A stretch of DNA of 7,190 nucleotides from BMS3ABIN04 sp965554225 (GCA_965554225.1 CBEVZC010000144.1:1-7190); one strand, 5' to 3'. Counted from the stretch's first letter, positions 1 through 7,055 are shown. Translations and numbers: made by a program. The notes: generated from the sequence alone by a model not told the origin.

Positions 1-28
1 TTGTCGTGGCTAAATTTGTAATCGACAA
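1..28. repeat. Short inverted repeat at the window edge
   Basis: TTGTCG at 1-6 is the exact reverse complement of CGACAA at 23-28, with a 16-nt spacer. The right arm runs into an A-rich tract. The left arm is cut by the window edge, so the stem could be longer. It lies just upstream of the transposase-like fragment at 46 and could be part of an element end or a hairpin of the gene to the left. Neither can be decided here. Confidence 0.3.
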
Positions 29-45
29 AAAAACAAAAAAGAGCC

Positions 46-150
46 ATGAACAAATCTTCAAAATTTAGCGGACAACCGATTATAAAAGAAGTATTGAGTT
101 TTATAAACAACAAAATTATTTATCGGACAGCAATGATTATAAATAACTAG
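46..150 (+). pseudogene. Truncated transposase N-terminus, DUF4372/IS4-like (probable IS remnant)
   Basis: An ATG at 46 opens a 34-residue frame that ends at TAG 148-150. It begins MNKSSKFSGQPIIKEVLSFI and ends with IIYRTAMIINN. From memory of the family, DUF4372-type transposases (IS4 superfamily, common in Bacteroidota) start with a short basic stretch, a 'F-x-GQP-hh-x-Q-h-L-x-hI' segment, then a conserved 'hNsDRYyK' stretch before the DDE domain. The fragment matches the first part and stops about where 'NSDRY' would begin. No catalytic DDE region follows, because the next gene in the window is unrelated. The likely reading is an insertion-sequence remnant with most of the transposase lost. 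A chance small ORF or a genuine short peptide gene is the alternative. No ribosome-binding site is obvious. Confidence 0.45.
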
Positions 151-220
151 TTGAGTCTTTTATATTTATATTCTAACTTAGTATTACTAAATATTTCAGT
201 TAATCAAGCGATAAGTTGTT
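151..220 (+). promoter_or_regulatory. Probable leader/promoter region of the DUF1232 gene
   Basis: This 70-bp AT-rich gap precedes the ATG at 221. A TTGAGT at 151-156 could act as a -35-like element, followed 17 nt later by TAACTT (174-179), a weak -10. TATATT at 161-166 and 167-172 is closer to the -10 consensus but is badly spaced from it. There is no purine-rich Shine-Dalgarno sequence before the start (the last bases are gataagttgtt). The promoter call is a guess from position and base composition. Confidence 0.25.
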
Positions 221-661
221 ATGAATAAAGAGCAAAATGATTTTTATAAAAAAATTCGCTCCGATATACAAAAGTGGGTTAAAAAAAGTAACCATAAAAA
301 TACTAAATGGGCAGAATACTTATTTATTGCTCCCGATTTATTCCATCTTTTAACCAAATTGGCTATTGATCCTGATGTACCGTCTGAAAAAAAAACAAAA
401 CTTGTAACAGCTATAATTTATTTCATTTCTCCAATTGATTTTATCCCTGAAGCTATATTTGGTCCTATTGGATATTTAGATGACATTGCTTTAGCAGCAT
501 ACATTATTAATGATCTAGTAAATCAAATCGATCCTCAGATAGTTCAAAGAAATTGGGCAGGCGATCAGGATATTTTACTGTTATTAAAAAACATTATTAT
601 TAACACAAATCAAATGATTGGAAGCGGTGTTTGGGACAAAATAAAAAAACGTTTTCTTTAA
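221..661 (+). CDS. DUF1232 (YkvA-like) family protein
   Basis: A 146-residue protein of unknown molecular function belonging to the DUF1232/YkvA family. The diagnostic stretch is at about residues 60-95: a hydrophobic helix, then the 'YFISPIDFIPE' signature and 'GYLDDIALAAYIINDL', matching the family pattern in which a short hydrophobic segment carrying SPIDhIPD is followed by G-x-LDD. Here the usual Asp after IP is Glu. The N-terminal 50 residues are charged and helical, with a basic patch (KKSNHKNTKW). The C-terminal 40 residues are a poorly conserved amphipathic tail ending in KIKKRFL. Family members are often predicted to be membrane-associated through the SPIDFIP segment, but this one has no signal peptide and only one moderately hydrophobic stretch. 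It stands alone on the + strand and converges on the kinase with 27 bp between stop codons. No other in-frame ATG lies close upstream of 221. Confidence 0.88.
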   Translation: MNKEQNDFYKKIRSDIQKWVKKSNHKNTKWAEYLFIAPDLFHLLTKLAIDPDVPSEKKTKLVTAIIYFISPIDFIPEAIFGPIGYLDDIALAAYIINDLVNQIDPQIVQRNWAGDQDILLLLKNIIINTNQMIGSGVWDKIKKRFL

Positions 662-688
662 TTGAGCTGAATTTCAGATTTCATTAAT

Positions 689-1978
689 TCATTCAACTTT
701 TTTATCGAACACTACCGTAAACTTTGATCCTTCACTTTGTTTACTTTCTACTTCAAGTTTACATTTATTTAGTTTTGCAAACTCCTTTACTAAAGCAAGA
801 CCTAATCCACAGCCTTCAAATTTTCTAGAGTATCCAATTTCTTCTTGAGAAAATATTTTGAACAAATTTTTTAAATAATTTTTCGAAATACCCTTGCCCG
901 AATCAATTACTTCAACTACAAGGTTCAACGATTTGTTATTTGTAATATTTATTTCAACAAACCCTTCGGATGTAAATTTAATTGCATTGTCTATTAAGTT
1001 TTGGAATAACAAAGTAAGCGTATAATCGTCTGCAATAACAATTGTATGTTTACCTTTATTAATAAAATTAAAATTAAGACCTTTGCTTTTTGCCAATCCT
1101 TTAAAATCTCTAATTAGTTTTTCAATTAAACTAGCAACATTAATAGCTTGAGGATTAATTTCATAATCACCGGAATGTAATAGCGACATATTCAACACAT
1201 TGTCAAGTGTTCTAATTATTCTGTTACCCGAATTTTTCATCCCACTAAACACAAAGTTCAATTCCTCGTCTATTTTATCATGAAATTCATCGTACAGAAG
1301 AGTATTATAATTTAGCATGGTATTCAGTGGAGTCCTAATCTCATGAGACATTTGAGAAAGAAAAGCTGTTTTCAATTTATCCGATTCTTCCGCTTCCATC
1401 TTAGCAATTCTAAGTTCTTCATAGAGTTTTGCATTTCTAATTGCAATAGCAGCTTGTCCAGCAAGAATTTCAAACATATATATAGTCTCTTTTAAATTTA
1501 TATTTGAAAGTGATTTGCTATCGACATAAATAACACCTATTTTCTGATTCTCAGCTTTTAATGGTGAACAGAATATCGTTTGAAGTGCTAAGCGTAAGAT
1601 GCTTTTACTAGGATGATTATCCGTATCGCTTTGCGCTCCTTCAATAAATTTTGATTCCCCCGTTAAGAAAACATCTTCAACTACAGTTGTACTAATATTA
1701 AAAAAATGATCGGATAATTTATTACCATCAGAATCCAGACCCAACTTAAATTTCAAATGCCCGGTATCATTTTTTAATACTATAAATCCTCTTTCCGAGT
1801 TAGTGAGTTTTATAGCATTAATCAGAACCGAGTACAAAACATCTTCAAGAATTAAGGAGCTATTAATTTTCTTTATAAGATTCAGAATAAGCTCTAATTC
1901 TCTTATCTTGGAGTTTAACTTGCCGTCTCCCGAAGATTTTTGAGATTCTATATTTTCCCTAAATTCAGATAGTTTCAT
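689..1978 (-). CDS. Soluble GAF-domain sensor histidine kinase
   Basis: A 429-residue sensor kinase. The order is a helical linker (about 20-45), a GAF sensor domain (about 45-185, ending in a typical 'CSPL...GVIYVDSKS' strand and a 'GQAAIAIRNAKLYEEL' helix), a short coiled connector, a HisKA dimerisation/phosphoacceptor domain with His212 in SHEIRTPLN, and an HATPase domain. The ATPase motifs are intact: N box NLIDNAIKF (Asn327/Asn331), G1 DSGKGI (Asp359), F box around LFKIFSQ, G2 GCGLGLALVK (389-398). It should autophosphorylate His212 and pass the phosphate to a response regulator, but none is encoded here, so it is an orphan kinase. There are no transmembrane segments or signal peptide, so it should sense a cytoplasmic ligand through GAF or a partner protein. 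The ligand cannot be read from the sequence. The ATG at 1978 lacks a Shine-Dalgarno sequence. A strong terminator separates it from the upstream TPR gene. Confidence 0.95.
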   Translation of the reverse strand: MKLSEFRENIESQKSSGDGKLNSKIRELELILNLIKKINSSLILEDVLYSVLINAIKLTNSERGFIVLKNDTGHLKFKLGLDSDGNKLSDHFFNISTTVVEDVFLTGESKFIEGAQSDTDNHPSKSILRLALQTIFCSPLKAENQKIGVIYVDSKSLSNINLKETIYMFEILAGQAAIAIRNAKLYEELRIAKMEAEESDKLKTAFLSQMSHEIRTPLNTMLNYNTLLYDEFHDKIDEELNFVFSGMKNSGNRIIRTLDNVLNMSLLHSGDYEINPQAINVASLIEKLIRDFKGLAKSKGLNFNFINKGKHTIVIADDYTLTLLFQNLIDNAIKFTSEGFVEINITNNKSLNLVVEVIDSGKGISKNYLKNLFKIFSQEEIGYSRKFEGCGLGLALVKEFAKLNKCKLEVESKQSEGSKFTVVFDKKVE

Positions 1979-2002
1979 TCTAATTCATATTTAATTAAAG
2001 AG

Positions 2003-2030
2003 ATTATATTTCCCGCCCTGAAGGAAATAT
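2003..2030 (-). promoter_or_regulatory. Putative kinase promoter overlaid by a perfect inverted repeat
   Basis: Read on the minus strand, a consensus TATAAT (2003-2008) lies 24 bp before the kinase start. Overlapping it is an 8-bp perfect inverted repeat, ATATTTCC (2006-2013) and GGAAATAT (2023-2030), with a 9-nt spacer. No good -35 hexamer is found at 16-18 bp, so the promoter may depend on an activator or use a different sigma factor. Neither side of the dyad is followed by a T tract, so it is not an intrinsic terminator. The geometry suits a dimeric regulator's operator or a short 5'UTR hairpin. Confidence 0.4.
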
Positions 2031-2040
2031 GCACACAAGT

Positions 2041-2099
2041 TCAAAATAAAAACAAAGGGGAAAAAGTATAAGCCAAAACTTATTGCCTATTCCCCCTTT
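2041..2099 (-). terminator. Strong intrinsic terminator of the lipoprotein-TPR unit
   Basis: On the minus strand, AAAGGGGGAA (2090-2099) pairs with TTCCCCTTT plus flanking T's (2054-2063), allowing one G-T pair. An upper stem, ATAAG with CTTAT (on either side of the TTTTGG loop at about 2073-2078), continues it. The hairpin is followed directly by GTTTTTATTTTGA (2041-2053), a classical T tract. The outer stem overlaps the TPR stop codon (2098-2100). The plus strand has no T tract after the stem, so it acts in the minus direction only. Confidence 0.82.
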
Positions 2100-3327
2100 A
2101 TAATTCCTTTAATTCACGGTTTATATTTTCAGCTGCGTTTTCAGCACCAATCTTTGTTTTATAATTAAATGCTTTAATTAATTTTTCCTTTGCCAAATCA
2201 TTTTTCCCCCAATCTTTATATAATAAACCAAGCTCGAACATGGTTTCAAAGTAGTTGAATTTATTCTCAAGTTCCTCGTTTAATCTAAGACTGGTAAGGA
2301 AATCTTTCTCAGCCTTCTTTTTCTTCTTCAACTTTTTGCTAAGTATTCCTTTTATTTTGTACAGATCAGCTATTGTAAGTCTATCATTAATTGCAGTACT
2401 CAAATCCATTGATTTATTTAGGAAAGCAAGAGATTGATCAAAATCATTTAACGATGCATAAGCATTTGCTTTTGCAGAAAGATTAAGATTTAAAATTCTA
2501 ACATTTTCAGCTTTAAATGATATATCCAAACTGTTATCAAATTCATTTATTGCAGAAGTGAAATCTTTCTTAAACATATATATCAACCCAATATTATATA
2601 GTACGTTTGCTAAATGTACAAAGTTATTGACCTGGGTAAAAATTGTTTTTGCTCTGTTAAATTCAAATAATGCTAAGTTATAATTGCTTTTTGCTAATTG
2701 AATTATTCCACTATTATCTATAACATTTGCAAAAAGATTATTTAATGAATTATTACTCAGAAGATTTATACATTCTGCAAAATAGTTTTCAGCTTTTAAG
2801 AACATACCTCTTTCACCAGCTATCGCGCCCATTGTATTAAGACTTTTAATAACGCCGTCTTGAAATCTTTCTTTCTTAAATAATTCTTTTGATTTTATTA
2901 AATAGTTTAAACTTTTTTCCCAATTAGCTTGTCTATAAAATAACTCACCAAGATTAAAATAAGCGTTGGCCTTAAAATCTATGTCTTCTAACTTTGACGA
3001 CATTTTTACAACTCGTACCAATAAATCCTCAGCAAGCGAATAGTTCCCAAGGTTTATAAGTAACTCACCTAAAACAATCAATAAATCTAAAAATTTTGCC
3101 CCTTCTATTTCTTTTTCAGCTACATTTATAATAAGATCTACTATTTTCTTTATTTCATTTATTAAAGTTAAGCCAACTCCTTCGTAGTTTTCATGAGAAC
3201 TTAAAAGTAAATTATCGTAACTTTTTGAAAAAGAAACTAAAGTATCTTGTGTAAAAAAGTACTCTAAGTTTTTACCGAGATATTTTAATACAACTTTGTC
3301 TAAACTATTTATATTATTTAATTGCAT
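2098..3327 (-). CDS. Tetratricopeptide-repeat (TPR) protein, eight repeats
   Basis: A 409-residue all-helical protein. After a unique N-terminal region (1-78) come eight TPR units starting near residues 80, 120, 160, 200, 240, 280, 320 and 360. The period is a regular 40 residues, longer than the 34 of canonical TPRs and typical of the TPR_12/MalT/Rap-like class with extended helices. Clear units include 'AYFNLGELFYRQANWEKSL' and 'VLYNIGLIYMFKKDFTSAI'. There is no signal peptide, membrane segment or enzymatic domain, so it is probably a cytoplasmic scaffold or ligand-binding adaptor. Repeat 7 contains a lysine-rich stretch (KKLKKKKK, residues 331-338). It starts 19 bp after the lipoprotein stop and is probably co-transcribed with it. 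The start has only a weak purine tract (AGG about 12 nt upstream). Such TPR arrays are often linked to GAF-kinase modules, and one lies just downstream, but a terminator intervenes. The binding partner is unknown. Confidence 0.93.
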   Translation of the reverse strand: MQLNNINSLDKVVLKYLGKNLEYFFTQDTLVSFSKSYDNLLLSSHENYEGVGLTLINEIKKIVDLIINVAEKEIEGAKFLDLLIVLGELLINLGNYSLAEDLLVRVVKMSSKLEDIDFKANAYFNLGELFYRQANWEKSLNYLIKSKELFKKERFQDGVIKSLNTMGAIAGERGMFLKAENYFAECINLLSNNSLNNLFANVIDNSGIIQLAKSNYNLALFEFNRAKTIFTQVNNFVHLANVLYNIGLIYMFKKDFTSAINEFDNSLDISFKAENVRILNLNLSAKANAYASLNDFDQSLAFLNKSMDLSTAINDRLTIADLYKIKGILSKKLKKKKKAEKDFLTSLRLNEELENKFNYFETMFELGLLYKDWGKNDLAKEKLIKAFNYKTKIGAENAAENINRELKEL

Positions 3328-3346
3328 TTATTGAGGACCTATTTTA

Positions 3347-3901
3347 TTATGTAGTCCATCCAAATCTTGTAAAGTGAGGAAGCTTTGCTCCTTTAACTTC
3401 TAATTTATCATTTGAATATTGAATAACTTTATTATTCTTATTTAAAGATTCAAAATTAGAATCAGTTTTAATATAATAAAAATCAGCCGAATTATCTACT
3501 CCATCAAGGTTTAAACCTTCATGCGTCATATCTAGCAACAAAGGTTTATCGAATGTTGTAGGTGTCGGGTAACAATCAATAACTGCTTCATCAGTGTTTA
3601 AGTCTAACCTAATAGTTGTTGTATACTGAAATGCACCTGCAGGAATAGTAAGAGTTCCATATATATTTACCGGTGTACCTGCATCACTTGTATAAGAAAA
3701 ATTAAAATCTATTTTACCGCCTACTATTCCATTAATTTCTTTTGATGTTGAAAAAGTTTCTTCAACGGCAGTTTTAGAATGTGAGGGCATCTTAATTATT
3801 CTCTTTTGAGAATTATTTGCAATAGGTTCAGTTGTTGAATCAAAATTTGAACAACTTGCTAATAAAAATCCGAACAACAAAAATATAATTAGCTTTTTCA
3901 T
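3347..3901 (-). CDS. Small lipoprotein with ZU5-like beta domain
   Basis: A 184-residue predicted lipoprotein. The signal peptide MKKLIIFLLFGFLLASC has a lipobox L-A-S-C with Cys17 as the lipidation site. Residues 18-21 (SNFD) carry no Asp at +2, so export to the outer membrane is plausible. Residues 20-55 form a Ser/Thr/Asn-rich linker. From about 58 a beta-rich domain begins with 'GGKIDF', then 'YGTLTIPAGAFQYTTTI', a pattern like ZU5-type domains (G-x-h-x-IPxGA...I), then 'KPLLLDMTHEGLNLDG', and ends with 'LPHFTRFGW'. The PHFxRaGW ending recurs in small Bacteroidota/Ignavibacteria lipoproteins as far as I recall, but I cannot assign a function. A single Cys110 lies in the mature domain. A good ribosome-binding site (AAGGAGA, 3906-3912) sits 4 nt before ATG and fixes the start. 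It is the first gene of a likely two-gene unit with the TPR protein. Confidence 0.88.
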   Translation of the reverse strand: MKKLIIFLLFGFLLASCSNFDSTTEPIANNSQKRIIKMPSHSKTAVEETFSTSKEINGIVGGKIDFNFSYTSDAGTPVNIYGTLTIPAGAFQYTTTIRLDLNTDEAVIDCYPTPTTFDKPLLLDMTHEGLNLDGVDNSADFYYIKTDSNFESLNKNNKVIQYSNDKLEVKGAKLPHFTRFGWTT

Positions 3902-3905
3902 GGTT

Positions 3906-3912
3906 TCTCCTT
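3906..3912 (-). promoter_or_regulatory. Shine-Dalgarno of the lipoprotein gene
   Basis: AAGGAGA reads on the minus strand, 4 nt before the ATG at 3901. It is the only textbook Shine-Dalgarno sequence well placed before any start in this window. The other genes start with weak or no such sequence. Confidence 0.75.
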
Positions 3913-3922
3913 TTTGGTTTTT

Positions 3923-3954
3923 AGTAATGAATTACTGTTACCGATTAATGGTAA
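3923..3954 (-). repeat. Two small inverted repeats in the lipoprotein leader
   Basis: AGTAAT (3923-3928) and ATTACT (3931-3936) form a 6-bp dyad with a 2-nt spacer. Directly next to it, TTACC (3938-3942) and GGTAA (3950-3954) form a 5-bp stem with a 7-nt loop. Both lie 22-53 bp upstream of the start, in the presumed 5'UTR or promoter of the lipoprotein gene. The first has too short a spacer for a hairpin and looks more like a protein-binding dyad. In AT-rich DNA such repeats also arise by chance. Confidence 0.3.
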
Positions 3955-4067
3955 AAGTGATTGAAAATGTGCGATATCAGAATTTTTTTTTGGCAAATTT
4001 GTTTTAAATGTTTTTAGTAAAATATTATCGAAAATTTATTTGTTCGATTTAGTCCATTATTGTGAAA
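3955..4067. other. Intergenic region upstream of the lipoprotein gene
   Basis: Part of a 182-bp non-coding gap. It holds a nine-base T run on the + strand (3983-3991) and a 6-bp inverted repeat ATCGAA/TTCGAT (4027-4032 and 4043-4048, 10-nt spacer). I found no convincing -35/-10 pair and no Bacteroidetes-type TAnnTTTG element on the minus strand, though the lipoprotein promoter should lie here. A 26-codon open frame on the + strand (3927-4007) has no supporting feature. Confidence 0.4.
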
Positions 4068-4086
4068 TAGAATATTTATTATTCTA
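4068..4086 (-). terminator. Weak AT-only hairpin at the stop codon of the 986-residue gene
   Basis: TAGAATA (4068-4074) and TATTCTA (4080-4086) form a perfect 7-bp stem with a 5-nt loop. It includes the TAG stop codon (4084-4086) on the minus strand. The sequence after it is TTTCACAATAA, a poor T tract, and the stem has only one G-C pair. It is at best a weak terminator, so partial read-through into the lipoprotein gene is possible. Confidence 0.35.
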
Positions 4087-7044
4087 CCCCTTTAAAAGTT
4101 TATAAGAGAAAAACCAAGCATCAGAAGAGCCAAATTCGTTCCATGCTTTTGCATAACCGAATGAAAAAGTAGATTCCAAATTGAACCAATGTTTAAAAAC
4201 CAAATTTACTTGTGCGCCAACGTCTATCCATCTACTTGCTTGAGGTGAATGAACCAATAAAGCTTGAGAATAGATTGAAAAATCAATATGACTTAAATAC
4301 TGCTGTCCAAAAGAAATATTCGAAAATCGAATAGGAGGGAAGTTGTTTTCGAACATTAACTTTGCAAATTTATCAGCGCTTAAACTATAAATAGGAATAC
4401 CCGGGAAACGAAAAACTTTTCTATATTGTTTTACACCAATATTTTCAAGTCTTCTATTACCAAATCCTCCAAAATAAAATCTTGATTGAATCAGCTTTAC
4501 ATTATCATGATGATAACCAAGCATAACTTTTAATCGTGCAGTGTTATGATTAGCAATCCAAGGAGAAAGATGTTCCCACTCTCCATAAGCCTGACCTGAA
4601 TATTGAGGATCGTTAGGATCAGAACCGAATCCTCTTAGAGTTAAAGTAAAAGAATTTCCTTTCTCAAAATCAGAACTGCCAATACTGCGTCTCAAATACT
4701 TGGAACTCAAAATAGTTTGTGCGGCAATAAAATCCGGTTTTGAAACCCTGGTTAAATTATCGTTTATGTATTCTACTCCGGTATAAAGAGCAATATCTGT
4801 TTTCTGTACCAATTTATATGGGATATCGTAGACCCAGTAATGCTTATTTCCCATTCTTATTTTTGTTCCAATCATTCCCCTCTTTCTGGAATTGAACAGG
4901 TCGTAAAAATCCGGTGCATTATAATTTGCTTCAATAAAATATTTCTGCATATAATTGTACTTTGCCTTAAAATGAAATTTTGGCAGCAATTTATTTTCGT
5001 TAAAGGGTGAATATCCCGCTTCAATCTGAAAATCGTGATGAACCAGCGGATCTGCGATATGCGTATAAAAGCCAAGAACTTTTGCTTCCTGAAAACCACT
5101 AATCATAGGAATAAACGATAGAACATTCAGTTCTCTTAAACCCGAATAACTAATTTGATTACTAAATAACTTAATATTTTTATTTATGTTTTTATCTTCA
5201 TGAATATTCCAACTTTTAAGTTCGGGATTTTTTTCAAAAACCATTTCCCCCATATATCTAATTGCAGATAAATACATTGCCGGCTTATTTGCAATTTTTA
5301 CGGGTCTAAATCCATCCGCGTTAAACTCAAATGCCAGTAATGAATCTTTCGATAAGCTAATTGGTTTGAATAACCCTCTCAATGTATTAGTTAACACTTG
5401 AATTTGAGAATCGTGAAGGTCAAATCTGTAAATGTTTGAAACGCCATTATTATATCCGTTCCAAAAAATTGTATTCCCATCCAGACTCCAGGAAGGATTA
5501 TCCGGAGAACCTGTAGAGATTACTTTTTTGAATTGAAATAAACCGTTATTCTTGATTTCATCTGCATCCGATAAAATAATTGATTGACTTCCATCGGTTT
5601 CGTGCAGAACAGCAGCTAAAGTTTTACCGTCCGGACTTAATGATAAGTTGCTTATTTCTGTTCCGACTTTAAACTTTATTATTGGTTTAACTTCAAAATA
5701 CGGGAACTCACTAATGACTAAGATATCCTCTCCGTTATTATGCCTTATTCCCCAGAGTTCATGTGTTGCGGGAGAAACGGAGAGGTCACCAATTCTCGCA
5801 TCCTTAAATAATAATTTTTCATTACCTGACTTAATATTTAACTGCCGCACATCTCTGTAAAGACGATTATTATTAGTAGTATAGAAAAACAACTTAGTTG
5901 TAGGATCGTATGCAGTAGATGCAACCTTTAAAATACTTGGTGTAGGTAAAGTATTGATCTCATTACTCTTGAGATTTGTTAAATTTAATTCTGTTATACC
6001 GGCAAGATGATTAGGATGATGGTAAGCAAATAAAACAGAATTTAATTTACTATCAAAGTGAGGGTTTGAGACCCAGCCAAAAGTATTTACAGAAAGTTTG
6101 CGTTCCTTTGTTACTTTATGACTTCTTAATTTTGCAATATTCCTTTCTTGAAATACCTTTTCATGCTTAATAAAATTTTGCCAAGCTTTGCTAAAATCCA
6201 GACCGAAAATAGATTTGAATTTTTGTTCATAGTTAGTATAAAAATCACCATCTTCAATTTTATACCATTTTACAAGTCTTTCAACACCGTACTCCAATGA
6301 AAGATATGTTGTAAATCTAGCGCCGTATAAATAGAATAGGTTTGCCAGTAAAAATGAATTATGAGAATAAACAGCATCTAACTCCAAAGTATTAGGAAAT
6401 TTTTGTTTATCCAAAACCATTGTTCTAAAATACATTTCGTCAAAATTACCTAAGATTCTGCCGAACCCGCCGCTAAGCCATGTTTCCATAAAAACTGCTA
6501 TTCCCTCTTGATGCCAGCGCGGTGTAAAGCGGCTGAAGTTTGTTAGAAGACTAAAAAAAGTAGATATGGGGTGCGTTCTTTCCGGTTGCACTTTTGAAAA
6601 CATTGCACGATTAAATGATTCTGCTTTTGATGCTTGATCATTTACGATTATATGAACAAGTTCATGGTTTAGCAACCATTGGAATCTTTCATTGTAAGGT
6701 AAATTTTCATAAGAATTTTCAAACGGTTCAATTATTAGTGAAATATAATTTTCAGGTACTGAAGTTGCCCTACCGTAACCATAATCGGCAACATCCATAG
6801 TATTAATTATAATTTTACCGGAAGGTTTATATTTAAAAATTTTCTCAAGTTTTTGTAATGTATTTTCGGCAGCGTTTAAGATATGATTAACAATGTATTC
6901 GTGTGACGGTTTATATATAATTTTAAAATGTTGACTATCCTTTTCTAACCAGTTATTCCCTGCAAAAATATTGGTGAAGATACTAAAAATGAGAGTAGTT
7001 AGTATTACAATTGTTGAAATATTTTTTTTAGTACCTACACCCAT
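4084..7044 (-). CDS. Envelope protein: gluzincin metallopeptidase domain, TolB-like propeller, outer-membrane barrel
   Basis: A 986-residue exported protein with three parts. A signal peptide (1-28, hydrophobic core 'STIVILTTLIFSIF', cleavage near FA-GN) is followed by a peptidase-MA-like zinc metallopeptidase domain (about 35-300). Its zinc motif HELVH (127-131) and the third ligand Glu180 in WHQEGIAVF, 49 residues after Glu128, are intact, so activity is plausible. Next is a TolB/WD40-like beta-propeller (about 320-585), with 'LSPDGKTLAAVL' and 'PSWSLDGNTIFWNG' as clear PD40-type blades. The last third (about 630-986) is rich in alternating strands and aromatics ('FYFGGFGNRRL', 'SRWIDVGAQVNLVF', 'FNLESTFSFGYAKAW') and resembles a surface-antigen-like outer-membrane barrel, though it ends in KLLKG, not the usual terminal aromatic. 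It probably anchors in the outer membrane with protease and propeller on one side. The substrate is unknown. An in-frame TAA two codons before ATG 7044 fixes the start. Confidence 0.92.
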   Translation of the reverse strand: MGVGTKKNISTIVILTTLIFSIFTNIFAGNNWLEKDSQHFKIIYKPSHEYIVNHILNAAENTLQKLEKIFKYKPSGKIIINTMDVADYGYGRATSVPENYISLIIEPFENSYENLPYNERFQWLLNHELVHIIVNDQASKAESFNRAMFSKVQPERTHPISTFFSLLTNFSRFTPRWHQEGIAVFMETWLSGGFGRILGNFDEMYFRTMVLDKQKFPNTLELDAVYSHNSFLLANLFYLYGARFTTYLSLEYGVERLVKWYKIEDGDFYTNYEQKFKSIFGLDFSKAWQNFIKHEKVFQERNIAKLRSHKVTKERKLSVNTFGWVSNPHFDSKLNSVLFAYHHPNHLAGITELNLTNLKSNEINTLPTPSILKVASTAYDPTTKLFFYTTNNNRLYRDVRQLNIKSGNEKLLFKDARIGDLSVSPATHELWGIRHNNGEDILVISEFPYFEVKPIIKFKVGTEISNLSLSPDGKTLAAVLHETDGSQSIILSDADEIKNNGLFQFKKVISTGSPDNPSWSLDGNTIFWNGYNNGVSNIYRFDLHDSQIQVLTNTLRGLFKPISLSKDSLLAFEFNADGFRPVKIANKPAMYLSAIRYMGEMVFEKNPELKSWNIHEDKNINKNIKLFSNQISYSGLRELNVLSFIPMISGFQEAKVLGFYTHIADPLVHHDFQIEAGYSPFNENKLLPKFHFKAKYNYMQKYFIEANYNAPDFYDLFNSRKRGMIGTKIRMGNKHYWVYDIPYKLVQKTDIALYTGVEYINDNLTRVSKPDFIAAQTILSSKYLRRSIGSSDFEKGNSFTLTLRGFGSDPNDPQYSGQAYGEWEHLSPWIANHNTARLKVMLGYHHDNVKLIQSRFYFGGFGNRRLENIGVKQYRKVFRFPGIPIYSLSADKFAKLMFENNFPPIRFSNISFGQQYLSHIDFSIYSQALLVHSPQASRWIDVGAQVNLVFKHWFNLESTFSFGYAKAWNEFGSSDAWFFSYKLLKG

Positions 7045-7055
7045 GACTTAAGTCC

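Noticed and set aside
1..124. A minus-strand frame of about 40 codons running off the left edge, with an ATG at 47
   Set aside because: It is the complement of the transposase-like frame, is rich in Phe/Leu/Ile as a shadow would be, and has no start signal. The + strand reading explains the region better.
69..143. An imperfect direct repeat CGGACA...GATTATAAA at 69-86 and 124-143
   Set aside because: The spacing inside the copies differs by two bases and both lie in the transposase-like frame. The match is too short and too AT-rich to be meaningful.
662..688. A possible bidirectional terminator between the convergent DUF1232 and kinase genes
   Set aside because: The only symmetry is CTGAA-T-TTCAG (667-677), which is too tight to form a stable hairpin, and no T tract follows on either strand.
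3927..4007. A 26-codon open frame on the + strand between the lipoprotein and the 986-residue gene
   Set aside because: It has no Shine-Dalgarno and no recognisable motif. It spans the nine-T run, and such lengths are expected by chance.
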